Assembly: GCA_963978545.1 (NCBI GenBank)
Contig: OZ021732.1
Span: 29,418,123 to 29,482,122 of the forward strand
DNA: 64,000 nucleotides
From: Linyphia triangularis
Lineage: Eukaryota; Arthropoda; Arachnida; Araneae; Linyphiidae
Direction of reading: 5' to 3'
Positions 11,447-23,076 of this stretch are shown here, piece by piece (positions within the stretch are counted from its first letter, which is position 1; each line of letters begins with the position of its first letter). The notes below the pieces were generated by a model, which made no database searches, was not told the origin of the DNA, and was given only the letters and a program-made list of their open reading frames with translations. The translations under genes were made by a program, and so were the position numbers.

Positions 11447-12113
11447 GTCCGAGAGGCGACTGCAATTTTTGGACCCCATCGAACATCATTCTGAATTATT
11501 TATAGAAATTGGAGATAAGTGAGTAGATTAGGAATCAACTGGTCTACCGTGGCAAAAATGGCCGAAACTGATCAAAAATTGACTTGGAATGAGTTGAACT
11601 AAAATCCGATTGCCAAATATGTCATAACTTGCCAAAAAGAGAACAAACTTTTTCGTCTGGCAACCCACTGCATTTTAATTTTCAATGAGAAAAAGCGCAA
11701 ATGATTTCTGATCTCTGGCTCGGAAAACTTGTATCTTTTAAAAGTAAGCCAAATTGGCGACATTAGTTACGCCATCAGTGACGTAATTTTTATTGCCAAC
11801 TTGGCTCCCGTTTAATAGATGAAAGTAGACTGTCGCCAGATATTTCGATCGTTTGCAACCTTCTTAATTGAAAATTAAAGAGTGAGGGTTACCAAAAAAA
11901 AAAAAAAAAAAAAAATGCTCATTATTTGGTAAGTTATGGCGCATTTGGCAATTGGATTTAGTTCAACTTATTAAAAGTCAATTTTTGTCTAGTTTCGGCC
12001 ATTTTTGCTACGGCAGACCAGTGGATTTGTAGTCTACTAACTTTTCTCTAATTTCTATAAAAAATTCAGAATGATGCTCGATGGGGTCCTTAAATTGTAG
12101 TCGCCTCTCAGTC
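11447..12113. mobile_element. 667-bp foldback MITE, copy 1, in the distal PKC 3' UTR
   Basis: The whole element is one imperfect palindrome with arms of about 330 bp. The left end GTCCGAGAGGCGACTGCAA matches the reversed right end GACTGAGAGGCGACTACAA. Internal landmarks such as aaaatggccgaaact and gccaaatatgtcataact recur inverted. TA lies at both borders (11445-11446 and 12114-12115). A second copy lies at 45502-46165. The right end is 26 bp from the stop codon of the distal PKC exon, so the 3' UTR of that isoform starts inside it. A TA target and full-length foldback fit a Tc1/mariner-type MITE. Confidence 0.85.
11788..11793 (-). promoter_or_regulatory. candidate poly(A) signal AATAAA for the distal PKC isoform
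   Basis: On the minus strand the sequence ggcAATAAAaattacgtca lies about 350 nt beyond the distal PKC stop codon and almost exactly at the apex of the foldback MITE. It is the first AATAAA downstream of that stop. The other MITE copy carries the same hexamer near 45811. Use in vivo is unproven. Confidence 0.45.
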
Positions 12114-12139
12114 TATTAAGGAACACAATTATGATGCTT

Positions 12140-12292
12140 CTAAACATGAGCTACAAATTCTGGGTTGAAGTAAGAGAATCCAGAAAATTCGTCCTGGTCT
12201 ATATTCATTATCACCACTTTGTCAGCAGGTGTCAGGTCAGGATTGCTTGTAGTGAACTGTTTGTCAAAGTTTTCCACGTCTTGAGGATGCCT
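12140..12292 (-). CDS. PKC distal alternative last exon (short V5 tail)
   Basis: The exon follows an acceptor tttttcag at 12293 and encodes 50 residues to a TAG at 12140-12142. It starts [13 protein letters not shown] and contains the turn motif LTPAD (residues 20-24) and the hydrophobic motif FSGFSY (36-41, Ser as phosphosite). It ends FVAHV. This is the V5 region of conventional PKCs, close to the PKC beta-I pattern that stops soon after the hydrophobic motif. It begins in phase 0 and joins cleanly to the donor at 53981, 41.7 kb upstream in transcript order. The final residues A-H-V lack Ser/Thr at position -2, so no class I PDZ ligand is predicted. It competes with the last exon at 49084-49260. 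Confidence 0.93.
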   Translation of the reverse strand, partial: RHPQDVENFDKQFTTSNPDLTPADKVVIMNIDQDEFSGFSYFNPEFVAHV

Positions 12293-13007
12293 CTGAAAAA
12301 TGCAAATAAATATTTTAAGCTTTTGAAAGTTTCCGTTCAAAACTTTTTTGGCAAAAAAAAAAGGGAAAAAAAAGCTAAAATTAAAATATTATTTTTTTTA
12401 AATTGTGCATGCAAATTACATCACCCTTGATGCTTAATCTGAAGGAAGAATAGTACTAATTCAGAAACTTTAATTTTGATAAAATCGTTATAAAATTTAA
12501 ATGAGACCAGAAAGAAATATCAATGACCTATTTTTCATCTTTCAGTTTCTCGTTCTTAGTATAGGTCGATGACTAATCTTCGGATCACAAAAAAAGTGGA
12601 TTTTTTTTTTTTGTCTAAAAGTTTTAGCAAAATATCTAAATAACATTTTATTTTTAGAATACAAGAAAGTTCTTTAAATTTTTCCCTAAAAATCACTTAC
12701 AGCTTAATAAAGTAAAGTAAAGGAGTTAAAGTTAGAAGCATCGAATCATGGTTCTCCCTACAGTCTTTACATTCATAAGTACTGATTAAGTCAGGTCAGG
12801 TAAGTCAAATTCATTAAGTCAGTGAATAGTGATTTTATTTTTGGTGGACTTTTTAAATTATTTTATTCCTAATCTTCTAATTTAGCTTGAACTGGTGTTA
12901 AATTATTAAAGGATTGTCTAGAATCGGTTTTTAGCATTGGGTGAAATGATCGCAAACTTGTTGAGTTTTATGTCGATGTCTTAAGAGTTTTTTCTTTATA
13001 TAGTGGG
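12293..13007. other. PKC intron sequence, no gene seen
   Basis: AT-rich intron just upstream of the distal PKC exon, with a polypyrimidine-rich stretch on the minus strand near the acceptor. Nothing else was recognised. Confidence 0.5.
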
Positions 13008-13192
13008 TTGATTGGTTGGTCGTTTTCAGATTATCTGGCGCCGTCAGCAACACGAGGGCTATAATGCGCCGAAACATTCGTCATTAGACAAGCCAACATA
13101 TATTTACAAACACCCATGCCTATCACGGGACTCGAACCCGCAACCTCGCGGTCTAGAAGCTAGCACGCTAACCACTGCACCGTTTGGTCGGC
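13008..13192 (-). mobile_element. tRNA-derived SINE, copy 3
   Basis: Same family as the copy at 4581-4754, in reverse, with both pol III boxes retained (A box region slightly changed: gtgcagtgg instead of gtatagtgg). Flanking duplications are CTTTATATAGTGGG (12994-13007) and CTTTATATATTGGG (13193-13206), 13 of 14 bases identical. Confidence 0.9.
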
Positions 13193-13206
13193 CTTTATAT
13201 ATTGGG

Positions 13207-16049
13207 AAAATTTGGTAATGTTTGTTATCACTGCTCATTTTTAATTATTGATACGAGTTTCGTCTTTTTACAAAATAATTTTAAAATGTGTTAATGAAAG
13301 ATAAAATTCCATTAATAAATTAGTTAGAAGCTATCGATGTCAATCGAGAGAAACAACGATTTAAATTTGTAATTTGTTTGTGGTAGGAAACATATTTAGA
13401 ATATACTACATGTGTCTGAATTCCCTGTGTTTCGGGCGATAGTCCAAACTTACTGCAAACAAAGACTCCAGTTCCATTTACCCAGTCACGAGATTCTCAC
13501 GTCATCAAACGCTAAGTGAACAAATAATCATAAGACCTACAGTGAGCGAAAGTAGGCAATGGACCAAAAAAACCACACGACGAAAAAAAAAAATCACGGA
13601 ATAAAGTATAGTAGAAAAAAATTATACACACAACATTCTTGGATGTCTGCTTTTCTTGCGAAACTGGTGTAAGTCTATTCATAACCGTGGGAAAAGGCAG
13701 TGAAGCCAAGCCGTTGCATTCACGGTTAGGGTATACAAGAATGTTATATTAGGGGCCCTGTGCGGTACTGAGAGCCGTGGTTCCCATCGTCCGGGATCGA
13801 AATGGTGTATTCCTCTGATGTCATAAAAAGTGGTGAATTTTGAAATTATTTCTCTTACATTGTGCGAGATAGCAGGCACCTGTAGGCTCTTAAGTTTCGC
13901 TTACTACACTTAAACTGAAGGGTAGGCTCTTTAGTTTTTGTTTTGAATTTGCGTCGTTACTCACAAAATAATTTTTTGTCGATAAATTTTATATGGGTAT
14001 ATGAGGTGTGAATTATAAAATTTAATTCTGAATATAATGTCAAGGCTAAACAAGGACGACCCTCTTACACTTTCTAACCATTCTACCGCACTTAGATTTT
14101 CTAACCAAGAAATATACGTCGTATATTGATTAGTATATAGAACATTTGTTCAAATTTTTGCAACTGTTCTTCATATTGTTTGATGCAAAAAAATTAAATA
14201 CGCATTTGTAATTGGTTAATTGCATTTGAAAAGTCGAATTTATTTATAAAGTTGATGTTGTGAATGGTCTTAAATTTTGGCAGATCAAAAAAGCCCACAC
14301 TAAATCAATTTTATTATAAAAATTTCCTATATGAAATATTCTAAAATTTTTAAAGTTATAAATAATTACGATTCAAAAAGAATACAAATGTTTATTTAGT
14401 GGGTGCAAAGATGACTGAGATTTTTAATATTAAACGGCTTTTCATCAATTAAATTAACATTTTGGTTTATTGCTAGTAATTAAAAAAAATCATTATTTTA
14501 GAGTAAGACAAATATAGTGAAAATAGTTAATAAAATATAACATCGAAAAGAACATACGAATCCCCTGTTAAAAAAAAAAAATTCATCTCTGAAAATCGTA
14601 TAAACTATAACACTTAAAAATTACGTATTTGTACAATTTAGCATTACAATTATGAAGTTACTTTTTAATAATCTTTTTTATAAAAAATAGGTTTCTAAGA
14701 AAGTATTTTTTGTTTACTTTGTTTTGTTTCTCATCGATCAGAAAAAGATTAAAAACGCGTTATCTTAAAAACAGGTTGTTTGTAGAACCAGATATTTTCT
14801 TGCATTGGGGAAAACCGCTCGATTAAGAAGTCTGTATGAATGGTGAATGACTTCCGTTATGTCTTTCAAGCGAAAACTACATTCCATTTGCATGAGGCAA
14901 TATTGAAGAAAACCATGGAAACTCCTTCCAGTTAGCCCAACATCCGACCCATTAGCTGCCATCTTTACTCCCTTTCAAAAGATACGAGGATTCATCCCCA
15001 GACCTTTTGCATTCTAAGAAACTATTCTGTTAGATGAAACTGCTTCGATTTTGTGTCTCGAATTTAGGGAAACCCAGAAAACTATTCCCAGATACTTTGA
15101 CAATCGACACGTGACAATCTGTCACAATCGCCACCTTGTTTACTAACTTTGAAACCTTGAAACCAGAGATTTTCAGGGCTTCAGGCGTACTTCGATCCAT
15201 ATGCTAGGCGAATATTCTTTGTCTAGCCATTAAGACATCCAATAGTTTAAATTATATAAAAAGATAAAAGAATGGAAATAGTTTTGGGGCACAAATGCAG
15301 AATGTTACGAATTGAATAAAAAGTGTTTTGATTTAACTAGAAATCGACTTCCAGAAGGCGGATCTAATTCAGACATTTTTACTCATGGCGTGTGAGTGGC
15401 AGTAAAATGATTGCAACTTCAGGTTAACATTTAATCGGATACTTTTTTTTTATCAGGTTATCTAGATTTTCACTTTGTTCCTCAATTTTTGAATTGTTAT
15501 AAGGTTTTTGCGATTATTAAAGATTATAAATTTTATCTTTTGATAAAAGGTAATATCATTGTTATTTCGGAAATTTATTCTGGTCATCGATTTCGATGTT
15601 GAAGGTAAACAAGTAAAAGTTGACTTTAAATGCAGATTTCTAGTTTATCGAAACTGTAATGTTTTAAAGTCTTCGGTTATTGAATGTTCATTAAAGGTTG
15701 AAAACCAACTGCAACACATGGACAGTGAATTATTTATTTTACTGATTTAAAGCCGGAAAAGGTTTAGCAATAACCATAGTGATCCACATTAGAAACTTTT
15801 CCCAAAACTGGTATCATCGTAACCACACTGTTATTACGCAGCATTAGAAGTGGTCTAGATCTAACTTAACTTACATCACTCAGTGCCCAAAGCACAGCAT
15901 GTTTTCGTGGCCCCATAAAAAACTAGGTGTAGGTCGTGCCCGATGTTTATTTTATAGGAAGGATTTTTCTCTGACCATATATGGTCTAAAACAACAGGTT
16001 CTGAAATTCTAACATAAAGATCCAAATAATGAAGAGCATTTGATACATT
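13207..16049. other. no gene recognised; PKC intron
   Basis: Open frames around 13512-13879 and 14765-14962 (minus) have somewhat richer composition than the background but no recognisable domain and no flanking repeats. The remainder is AT-rich. Confidence 0.4.
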
Positions 16050-16062
16050 GTTACTGAAAAGT

Positions 16063-16227
16063 TGGTTGTTTTCAGATTATCTGGCGCCGTCAGCAACACG
16101 AGGGCTATAATGCGCCGAAACATTCGTCATTTGACAAGCCAACATACATTTACAAACACCCATGCCTTACACGAGACTCGAACCCGCAACCTCGTGGTCT
16201 AGAAGCTAGCACGCTAACCACTATACC
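16063..16227 (-). mobile_element. tRNA-derived SINE, copy 4 (5' end trimmed)
   Basis: Reverse-oriented member of the same SINE family, lacking the first few bases of the head (gccgaccaaa). It is flanked by a perfect 13-bp duplication GTTACTGAAAAGT (16050-16062 and 16228-16240). The exact duplication suggests a recent insertion that was 5'-truncated as it integrated. Confidence 0.92.
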
Positions 16228-16240
16228 GTTACTGAAAAGT

Positions 16241-17327
16241 AACCTATTAGAATTCAATAAAGCAATTAAGCATGTGAATCAAAATTAAGTTTCGGTAGGT
16301 AGGACTCAAGACTTTTGCAATTAAGATGTCACCGAATTTGGCTTTTAACTAATTATCCTGTATTTTAAGTTTAAAAATAATTTTAAAACTAGGTAAACAC
16401 AATTAAGAAAAATGTAAAATTTTTTCTAGTGTGACTAATAGCCACGAATATCAAGTTTCGCCTTTAGCCTGCAAGTTTACTGACAACCATTTTCTAAATC
16501 CAAAAGTCACACATCAGAAAATTAACCACAATTAAATTCACTCAAATATAAGCTAATGTGTTTTAAAGATTTCGTAGTATCACGGCTGCTACTCAATTTA
16601 AGTTTATAATTTATTTGAGTCCAGAACCTAACTAAAAATATTGAAAAGGACTAGGGTTCATTTTGACCACAACAATATTGGAAATTTTCGGCCCCTAATA
16701 TTTCGGGGTCTCAAGCCTGGGATATTTGTTGGCTTGTGCGAAAATCAGGGCTTGGATGGAGTAACGTGTGCCGGCAATATTTTAATTGACTTTATATGCT
16801 TGCAGAAGAATAACCACTCGAAGCTCCGTTGCTAACTACACCAGCTGCACTTACCGTACGTTTGATCAGAATTTTGTATAAAACTTAGGTGTTTATAAAG
16901 GCATACTACAGGAAAAGTGATTTTAAAAACCAGGAAAATTTCTTTTTAGCGATTTTAAAAACTAGATCCTAAAACTGTGCTTTTGTCGCAGATTAAATTT
17001 TTAATTAGAAGCTGGGTTACAATAATGTAAGGGTTGGTGATATCTGATTACAAATCTTGTAAATTTGTTAGCGAATCTCACGTATTTTCTAGCAAATCTC
17101 GTCAAGTTTTCAGAATGTACTGGCAAAGGGGACTTTAGAAACGAGTTATCGAAGAACTATCACCTAATATCCAAGTTTTAACCTGTTCTCACAATTTGAA
17201 ACTGAGATACGAATTTCCGATAGATTGTAATAGAAGTCCTTTAACGCGATTGAAGTTTTATGCATTGACACTTGATTCTTATATATTAATCTCGCTGGGA
17301 CTATTAAACACAGGTTTGTAGAATTTA
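16241..17327. other. no gene seen; PKC intron
   Basis: AT-rich. The frame at 16641-16835 shows no recognisable family. No repeat structure was noted. Confidence 0.45.
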
Positions 17328-17335
17328 GCATTTAG

Positions 17336-17786
17336 CAGAGGTCGGCGATATATCGATACGACGATATTTTTTGAAAAATATCGATAAAGTCCGCGATATA
17401 AAATAGTTCCACGTGTTTTTTCGATTTTCTTTATTCCCTTTTCAAAACTAAAGTTTGGACTTGTCTGAGAGACAGTTAAAATGGCACCAATATTCAATAT
17501 TTTGCTATACATTTAGAGCTATTGAAAATTATCTAAAGTTTTCTTAAAATCACTGCACTAATTAAGCGAAAATATAACTTTTTTTTTTTTGTAATAGACC
17601 CATTTCAGTTGGAAAAGTAGTAGCCTTACAAAAAGCAATCATGAAAAGTAGAAATTTGCCCCGAAAAATTTCCTTCTGGCAAAATTGAAAATCAAATAAA
17701 AAATCATGTATCGATATGTTATAGATATTTTTTCTATGCAACGATTTAGTATCGATATTTATTTTGATCGATATTTCCGACCTCTA
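17336..17786. mobile_element. hAT-type MITE
   Basis: The ends are inverted (CAGAGGTCGGCGATATATCG on the left; reversed right end TAGAGGTCGGAAATATCGAT) and rich in the motif tatcgata, a known feature of many hAT ends. The 8-bp flanks GCATTTAG (17328-17335) and ACATTTAG (17787-17794) match at 7 of 8 positions, as expected for a hAT target duplication. There is no coding frame inside. Confidence 0.8.
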
Positions 17787-17854
17787 ACATTTAGACCGCT
17801 ATGTTTCAAATGAGCAATATGCTGATTTTGCTTGATTACGAGCAATGTCTAGTA

Positions 17855-18753
17855 CAGAGTTCGCCACTAACTTTTAGAGACGGGCCGCATGACTTATGTT
17901 GGAACTTTCCGCGGGCTGCAGATTAATACCGAATGCGCCAATAAATATATTGCTTTACTACATATGTTCAATGTTAGAAATGTGATAATTACTGAAAATT
18001 CAACAATATAAAGCAATTTTGAAAACTGAAACAATAATTTAACTTTTTTATATTAATAAAATAACAATTGATATTTGATTCTTGTTTCAAATAATTAAAA
18101 AATAATTTTCTTTACATCATAAATCAAAGTCATAAAAAAAGTTAATCTTTTATGACAATACTACAATGTGACTTGACATAAACTCATAATTAATAAAGAT
18201 ATTTAAACCATATCTTCTAAATTTTAGTTGGTGTTAATCGCGAGACGATGACGGCCGGTCCGCTTTTCACTATCTACTTTGCGTTTAAAACTAGTCTTCG
18301 ACGCCATTATTGCACTGGAGTCATAGAGATCACGATACTTCTTTTCACGTCAAAACAAAAGAGGCCAGTATGCATTAAAACACCCAACTCCTGCCCATCA
18401 CATTCAGAAAAGCAGAAATCGAATTGTGCCATTCACGAATCAAGGGGGTAGGTTATCATAAGTACAAAACTAAGCAATGCGAAGGAATGCGTCATTGGCA
18501 ATAATTCAAACTATTGTTTTTTTTTTCTTTTTCTCATTGGCCGTCTCAGAAAAAAGAAAAGGAATTTCCAGACTTACTGACGTAGGCCACTTAATGGAAA
18601 ACGTGGTTTCTGGTAATAAACACATACTATTGTAGATAAATTAAAATTATTTCCGCAAAATTTGATTTTTGCTCTTCTGTACTGCCGGCGGGCCAGAGAA
18701 AAAGCTGTCGCGGGCCGGATCTGGCCCACGGGCCGCCTAGTGGCTGACGGTTA
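17855..18753. mobile_element. hAT-type non-autonomous element
   Basis: The left end cagagttcgccactaac pairs loosely with the reversed right end taaccgtcagccact. GC-rich subterminal blocks follow (gacgggccgcatg on the left, gcgggccggatctggccc on the right), as in many hAT elements. TCTAGTA flanks both sides (17848-17854 and 18754-18760), 7 of the expected 8 bases. The exact first base is uncertain by one or two positions. No transposase was recognised inside. Confidence 0.7.
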
Positions 18754-18824
18754 TCTAGTATCAAAACCGAAATTGTACAAAAAATTTAAATTTTACAATG
18801 CAACCATGGGAAAATATATATATA

Positions 18825-19510
18825 CTAGGGGGCTTCGCCCCCTGCTCGCTAAAGCTCGCCAACCCCCAAACGCCTCTCAAATTTGTGGTTAAAACATCTT
18901 GCTGCGCTCGAATAGGTTTGCCACCCATAAAAATGTAACCAAATTTTTATAAATTTAATGTAAGGCCTAATAGAGAAAACACCCAAATTGCAAGTTTCAT
19001 AATAGAAAGTTAAATATACTATCCGCCAACATTCTGACTTAAAACTTCATTAGCTATGCCCTTACATTGAAGTCCCAATATCTTTTATTTATTCTGATAA
19101 GTCGCCAAGTTAGAGAACGACGTCCAACGCGAGGCATTTTCTGGATAGAAATACTTCAAAATAATAATTACTCCAATACAAAAATGCTTCAGAAAAACAG
19201 AAAAAATCAACTTTGAAACGAAGAGTTTAAAAAGAGCTTTAAAATTAGCAACGGGTTTGTTGTTTACATACGTAAGGATGTTGCCATTCATATATTCAAA
19301 ATCATTGAGGCTTTGTAGTAGCTTAATGATGAAAAATATTGAAATTTATCTAATTAATAAAGTGTTAATAAATTATTTTGGCACGTTTTGGCAAATCTAC
19401 AACTTATTTCCTTTAAAATGACACCTTGATCATTGAAATTGGTTGAGCAGTTTAGGCGGACGGACTAACCCCCAAAAACGTATTGCCTATTAAATATATA
19501 GATATATATA
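18825..19510 (+). repeat. dispersed repeat with palindromic GC-rich head
   Basis: It starts within a TA-rich tract with ctagggggcttcgccccctg (a short hairpin) followed by ctcgctaaagctcgcc. It ends with ggttgagcagtttaggcggacggac, then tattaaatatatagata. This head-and-tail layout is common in dispersed arthropod repeats, but I cannot assign the class. The tail resembles that of the block at 7105-8005. Confidence 0.45.
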
Positions 19511-20399
19511 TATTGTTTACATTCAAGCTATGATAGTAAATTCACAAAATCGCATAAATTTTATTGTACCTTATATTAATTAAACAATAGTACAATTTGT
19601 AAATGGTAGTTTTTTGAATATCAATGCTCAGATTGTTGAGAATTGGGGTTATTAAAACTAAACTACTCATTAGGCCAAAAGTATATTCAGTGGGTACAAA
19701 AAGTTTCCGTACGGAAGCCAAAGTTACAAATAAATTAGCATAATTTCTAATTTTTTGCTTCATATCTTCAGTAAATACTGTAATATGTTTAATTTGATTC
19801 TTTAAAATAAGTTTATAATAAATGTCTGTTTTTACAAAACGCAGGAAGTATTTAAATTGAAATATTTAGGAGATGTTTCTAAGTGCCATGTAAAAAAAAG
19901 TTTTCGTACGCCATACAAAAATTAATTCTGACGTCTTCCACAACAAACTTGCAGTAAATTTTCAAAACTGCAGTGTACGCAAGTGTCATGACGACATGAT
20001 AGCAGCAAATGTTTAATTTTAGCTTTTACTAATTGTCTTAAAATGGAGTTTCTAAACCTATTTGTGAGTTGGTTATTCAGTTATGAAATGTTGGATTATC
20101 TATGAAAAAAATTGTCGAAATCTTTAATATATTGAAGTATATAGTACAATATATTATTGAAAGACACCATGAGATTCAAACTTTTGAGGAAAGAGTTTGA
20201 TCCGGAAGATCTTCAAAGCTAAAACGCTTGCATAAAAGAAATATCCTATTCTAAGGTTCAATATAATCTGCGAATAAGTGCATCTCAAGTCGCACATGGC
20301 TTAAGATTTGATAAAAAACATTGAAGACAAATCCCAGTTGACAATTTATGTGCACTGGTTAAGATATTTTACTTTGGAATTTCAAGATACACGTATCTA

Positions 20400-21001
20400 T
20401 GCTTATTTTCTTCTACTTAACTTAAATTACCGACAGCAGCTGCTCTCATACACCCCCAAACTATAACACCTCCTTCACCGTGTTTGACAGTTCCACATAA
20501 ATTATAAGTTAACATTTGTTAATTTCGTTTTCTCCTGACCATAAATCGATTATCTGACCCTTGGATATTTAATTTTAATTCATCACTAAAAAAGACTTTG
20601 CAAAATCGATGCGCTTTTTTCTGTTACATGTACTTATATAAAGCTTCTCACGGGCTGCAAGTCCATTTAGACCCACTTTTTTAATAACATTTCTCACCGT
20701 TTGAGATGTCACTTCAATGTTTTTATCAATTTTTAAGTCACATGCGACTTAAGGTGCACTTATTCGCGGACTATCTTGAACCTTATTATACGATATTTCT
20801 TTTATACAAGCGTTTTAGCTTCGATGATTTCCCGGATCGATCTCTATCCTCAAAAGTTTGAAGCTCATCGGTGTCTTTCAATAATATGTTGTACTATAGA
20901 CTTCAATATACATGTATTAAACTTTTGGTCAATTTTTTTCATAGATAATCCATCATTTCATAACTGAATCGCCAACTCACGAATAGATCTAGGAACTCCA
21001 T
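20400..21001 (-). pseudogene. broken Tc1-like transposase
   Basis: In the minus direction a frame reads RSIRELAIQL, a stop, then NDGLSMKKI, the usual N-terminal helix-turn-helix region. Shifted frames further on read VIKKVGLNGLAAREK, then KKRIDFAKSF, and GEGGVIVWGCM, the block around the second catalytic Asp region of Tc1 transposases. Several stops and shifts make it non-functional. The part coding for the last catalytic residue is missing or replaced by the inverted left arm. Confidence 0.7.
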
Positions 21002-21052
21002 TTTAAGATAATCAGCTACAATCTAAAATTAAAAAATTGTTGCCATCATGTC

Positions 21053-22764
21053 TAGGCTTAAGCGATGTTAACATTTCTGCATCACGATATATCGGGAAGC
21101 AAACATCACGATGTCACGATATATCGCGATGTTAACTATATATATTGTAAAATTTTATTAAATTCATGTATGGAAGGTTATTTTAAATAACATGAGCAGT
21201 GACAAAATTATTTTCAGGGGGATACACAAAGCACCCGAGGAGTATAAGCCGGTTATTTTTTATTTTGGTTTAATCTGGATTTTTCAATTTCTCTATCTTA
21301 AGGAAATTTTACTTCGTTATTATCCAGCAGAGGGGAGGGGGGGGGGCAAGTGCACCTCCTTTCACCCTCCTGGGGGCGCCCATGTGGGTAATTGCCCTAT
21401 CGCCTGTCTTCAACTAATAAACAGTCAAACTCCGTTAATGCGAAATTGCTTAACATGAAATCCCGCTTAACACGAAGCTAAAACAAGTCTCTGTAGTTAA
21501 AACATAACATTAATTTATTCACTTAACACGGAATTCGGTTAAAGCGAACAATTTCAGCGGCCCCATTGATTTCACGTTAACGGGGTTTGATTGTAGCATA
21601 TCACCCAAGTTGAATTTGGATTCGAACCGGACGTATCAAGGACAGCAGTGTAACGTAGTCAAATGGAGTCCTTAAGCAAATCATTTATCGATCCAAAAAA
21701 CTGTTATGCTTAGCAATTAAAAAACATTTAAAAAAAAATAAAAAATTTGGATTGAGTAATTAATCACATAGAAATAAATAAACTTTATTCAAATTGTACT
21801 AACTATAAAAATTTATAAAGCATTTATTTACTTACCAGTCAGAAGAGAAAATCTTTCAACTTAAATGGAAAAAAATCGTTTATATGTAATCGTTTATACG
21901 AACTAGAGAAACAACTGTCCATGTGCTAGTTCACATTGATTTTGGCAGATATAACAAACAGCTCATAGTAATAAATAACCAGATTAACTTAACTGGGTAA
22001 AAACTAGACATAAATTACCGCGGCCGAATGGTGCAATCTCCTTGCGTTAATAAATAAAGCAAAATAAAATAATAGCAAGATAAAAAAAATCAAAAATGAA
22101 ACACAAAAAGTGTAGGAAATGCTCAATTGAATTCCGAAAATAGACATCAAGGTCTTATATCTGATGACTATTAAATGAAAATCAAAACGTTTTCCAAGTG
22201 TTGAGAGAACAACATAAATAATGTTCAAACAATAAATCGAATACTTCTTTTATGGAATCTCCAATATTACTAGACTGCTGGCGTCCACCTCGCAATTTCA
22301 ATACTCATCCCACATGCGTAAGTGGATACAATTACCACGATACGGTTTTTTTCTGATGAAATATCGGGCATCCGCAAAAGCAAATGGAAATCGTCTCAAA
22401 CGGCCCGATGTCGAAGGTATCACTATATTTCTATACAATATTGGGAACATCTCTCATATGCAAGGCAGGGTGGATAGGATTAGCACGATGTGAGCTTGCC
22501 GATGAAGTACCGCGCAAAAGCAAATGGAACTAGTTTCAAACGGCGCGGCGCGGTGTCAACAGTTTCAATACGTTTCTATAGTGCTTTAGAAACACCGGGC
22601 ATGAATCGTTGCCACGGTTCTTCGTCCTTGAAGTGCTAGGTAAGTATCGTTCTCTCGTCAAAAGAGATCGCGATGTATCGGTTTGGAGAAAATAGTGACA
22701 CCGGTTTGACGATATTGATTTCATATCGGTTTTTTCCGATATATCGATACATCGCCCAAGCCTA
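21053..22764. mobile_element. hAT-type element nested in the Tc1-like relic
   Basis: A perfect 8-bp duplication ATCATGTC (21045-21052 and 22765-22772) flanks inverted ends TAGGCTTAAGCGATGT and, reversed on the right, TAGGCTTGGGCGATGT. Subterminal tatcgata-type motifs occur at both ends. A diverged repeat containing gcaaaagcaaatgga occurs near 22376 and 22514. No transposase was recognised, so it is probably non-autonomous. Confidence 0.9.
21422..21593. mobile_element. pogo/Tigger-like MITE inside the hAT element
   Basis: A 172-bp palindromic element with ends CAGTCAAACTCCGTTAATGC and, reversed, CAATCAAACCCCGTTAACGT, the CAGT...CGTTAA pattern seen in pogo/Tigger-type MITEs. The expected TA duplication is visible only on the right. 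Confidence 0.6.
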
Positions 22765-23076
22765 ATCATGTCTTCATGACACTTGCGTACACTTCTGTTT
22801 TGAAAATTTACTGCAAGTCTGTTGTGGAAGACGTCATAATTAATTTTCATATGGTGTATGGAAACTTTTTTTGCATGGCACTTAGCAACATCTCCTAAAT
22901 ATTTCAATTTAAATAATTGCTGCGTATTGTAAAAACAGATATTTATTATAAACTTATTTTAAAGAATCAAATTAAACATATTTCAATAGTTACTGAAGAT
23001 ATGAAGCAAAATATTAGAAATTATGCTAATTTGTTTGTTACTTTGGCTTCCGTAAGGAGACTTTTTTAACCCACTG

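Larger units (their letters stand above)
19688..23076 (-). mobile_element. palindromic Tc1-like element carrying a nested hAT insertion
   Basis: Very long inverted repeats bound the element: CAGTGGGTACAAAAAGTTTC on the left and, reversed on the right, CAGTGGGTTAAAAAAGTCTC. The match continues through gtgtacgcaagtgtcatga and into the start of the transposase region, so the left arm (19688 to about 20345) is an inverted copy of the right arm. A 1.7-kb hAT element interrupts the right arm (21053-22764). Without it the element would be about 1.67 kb, a normal Tc1 size. Confidence 0.85.
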
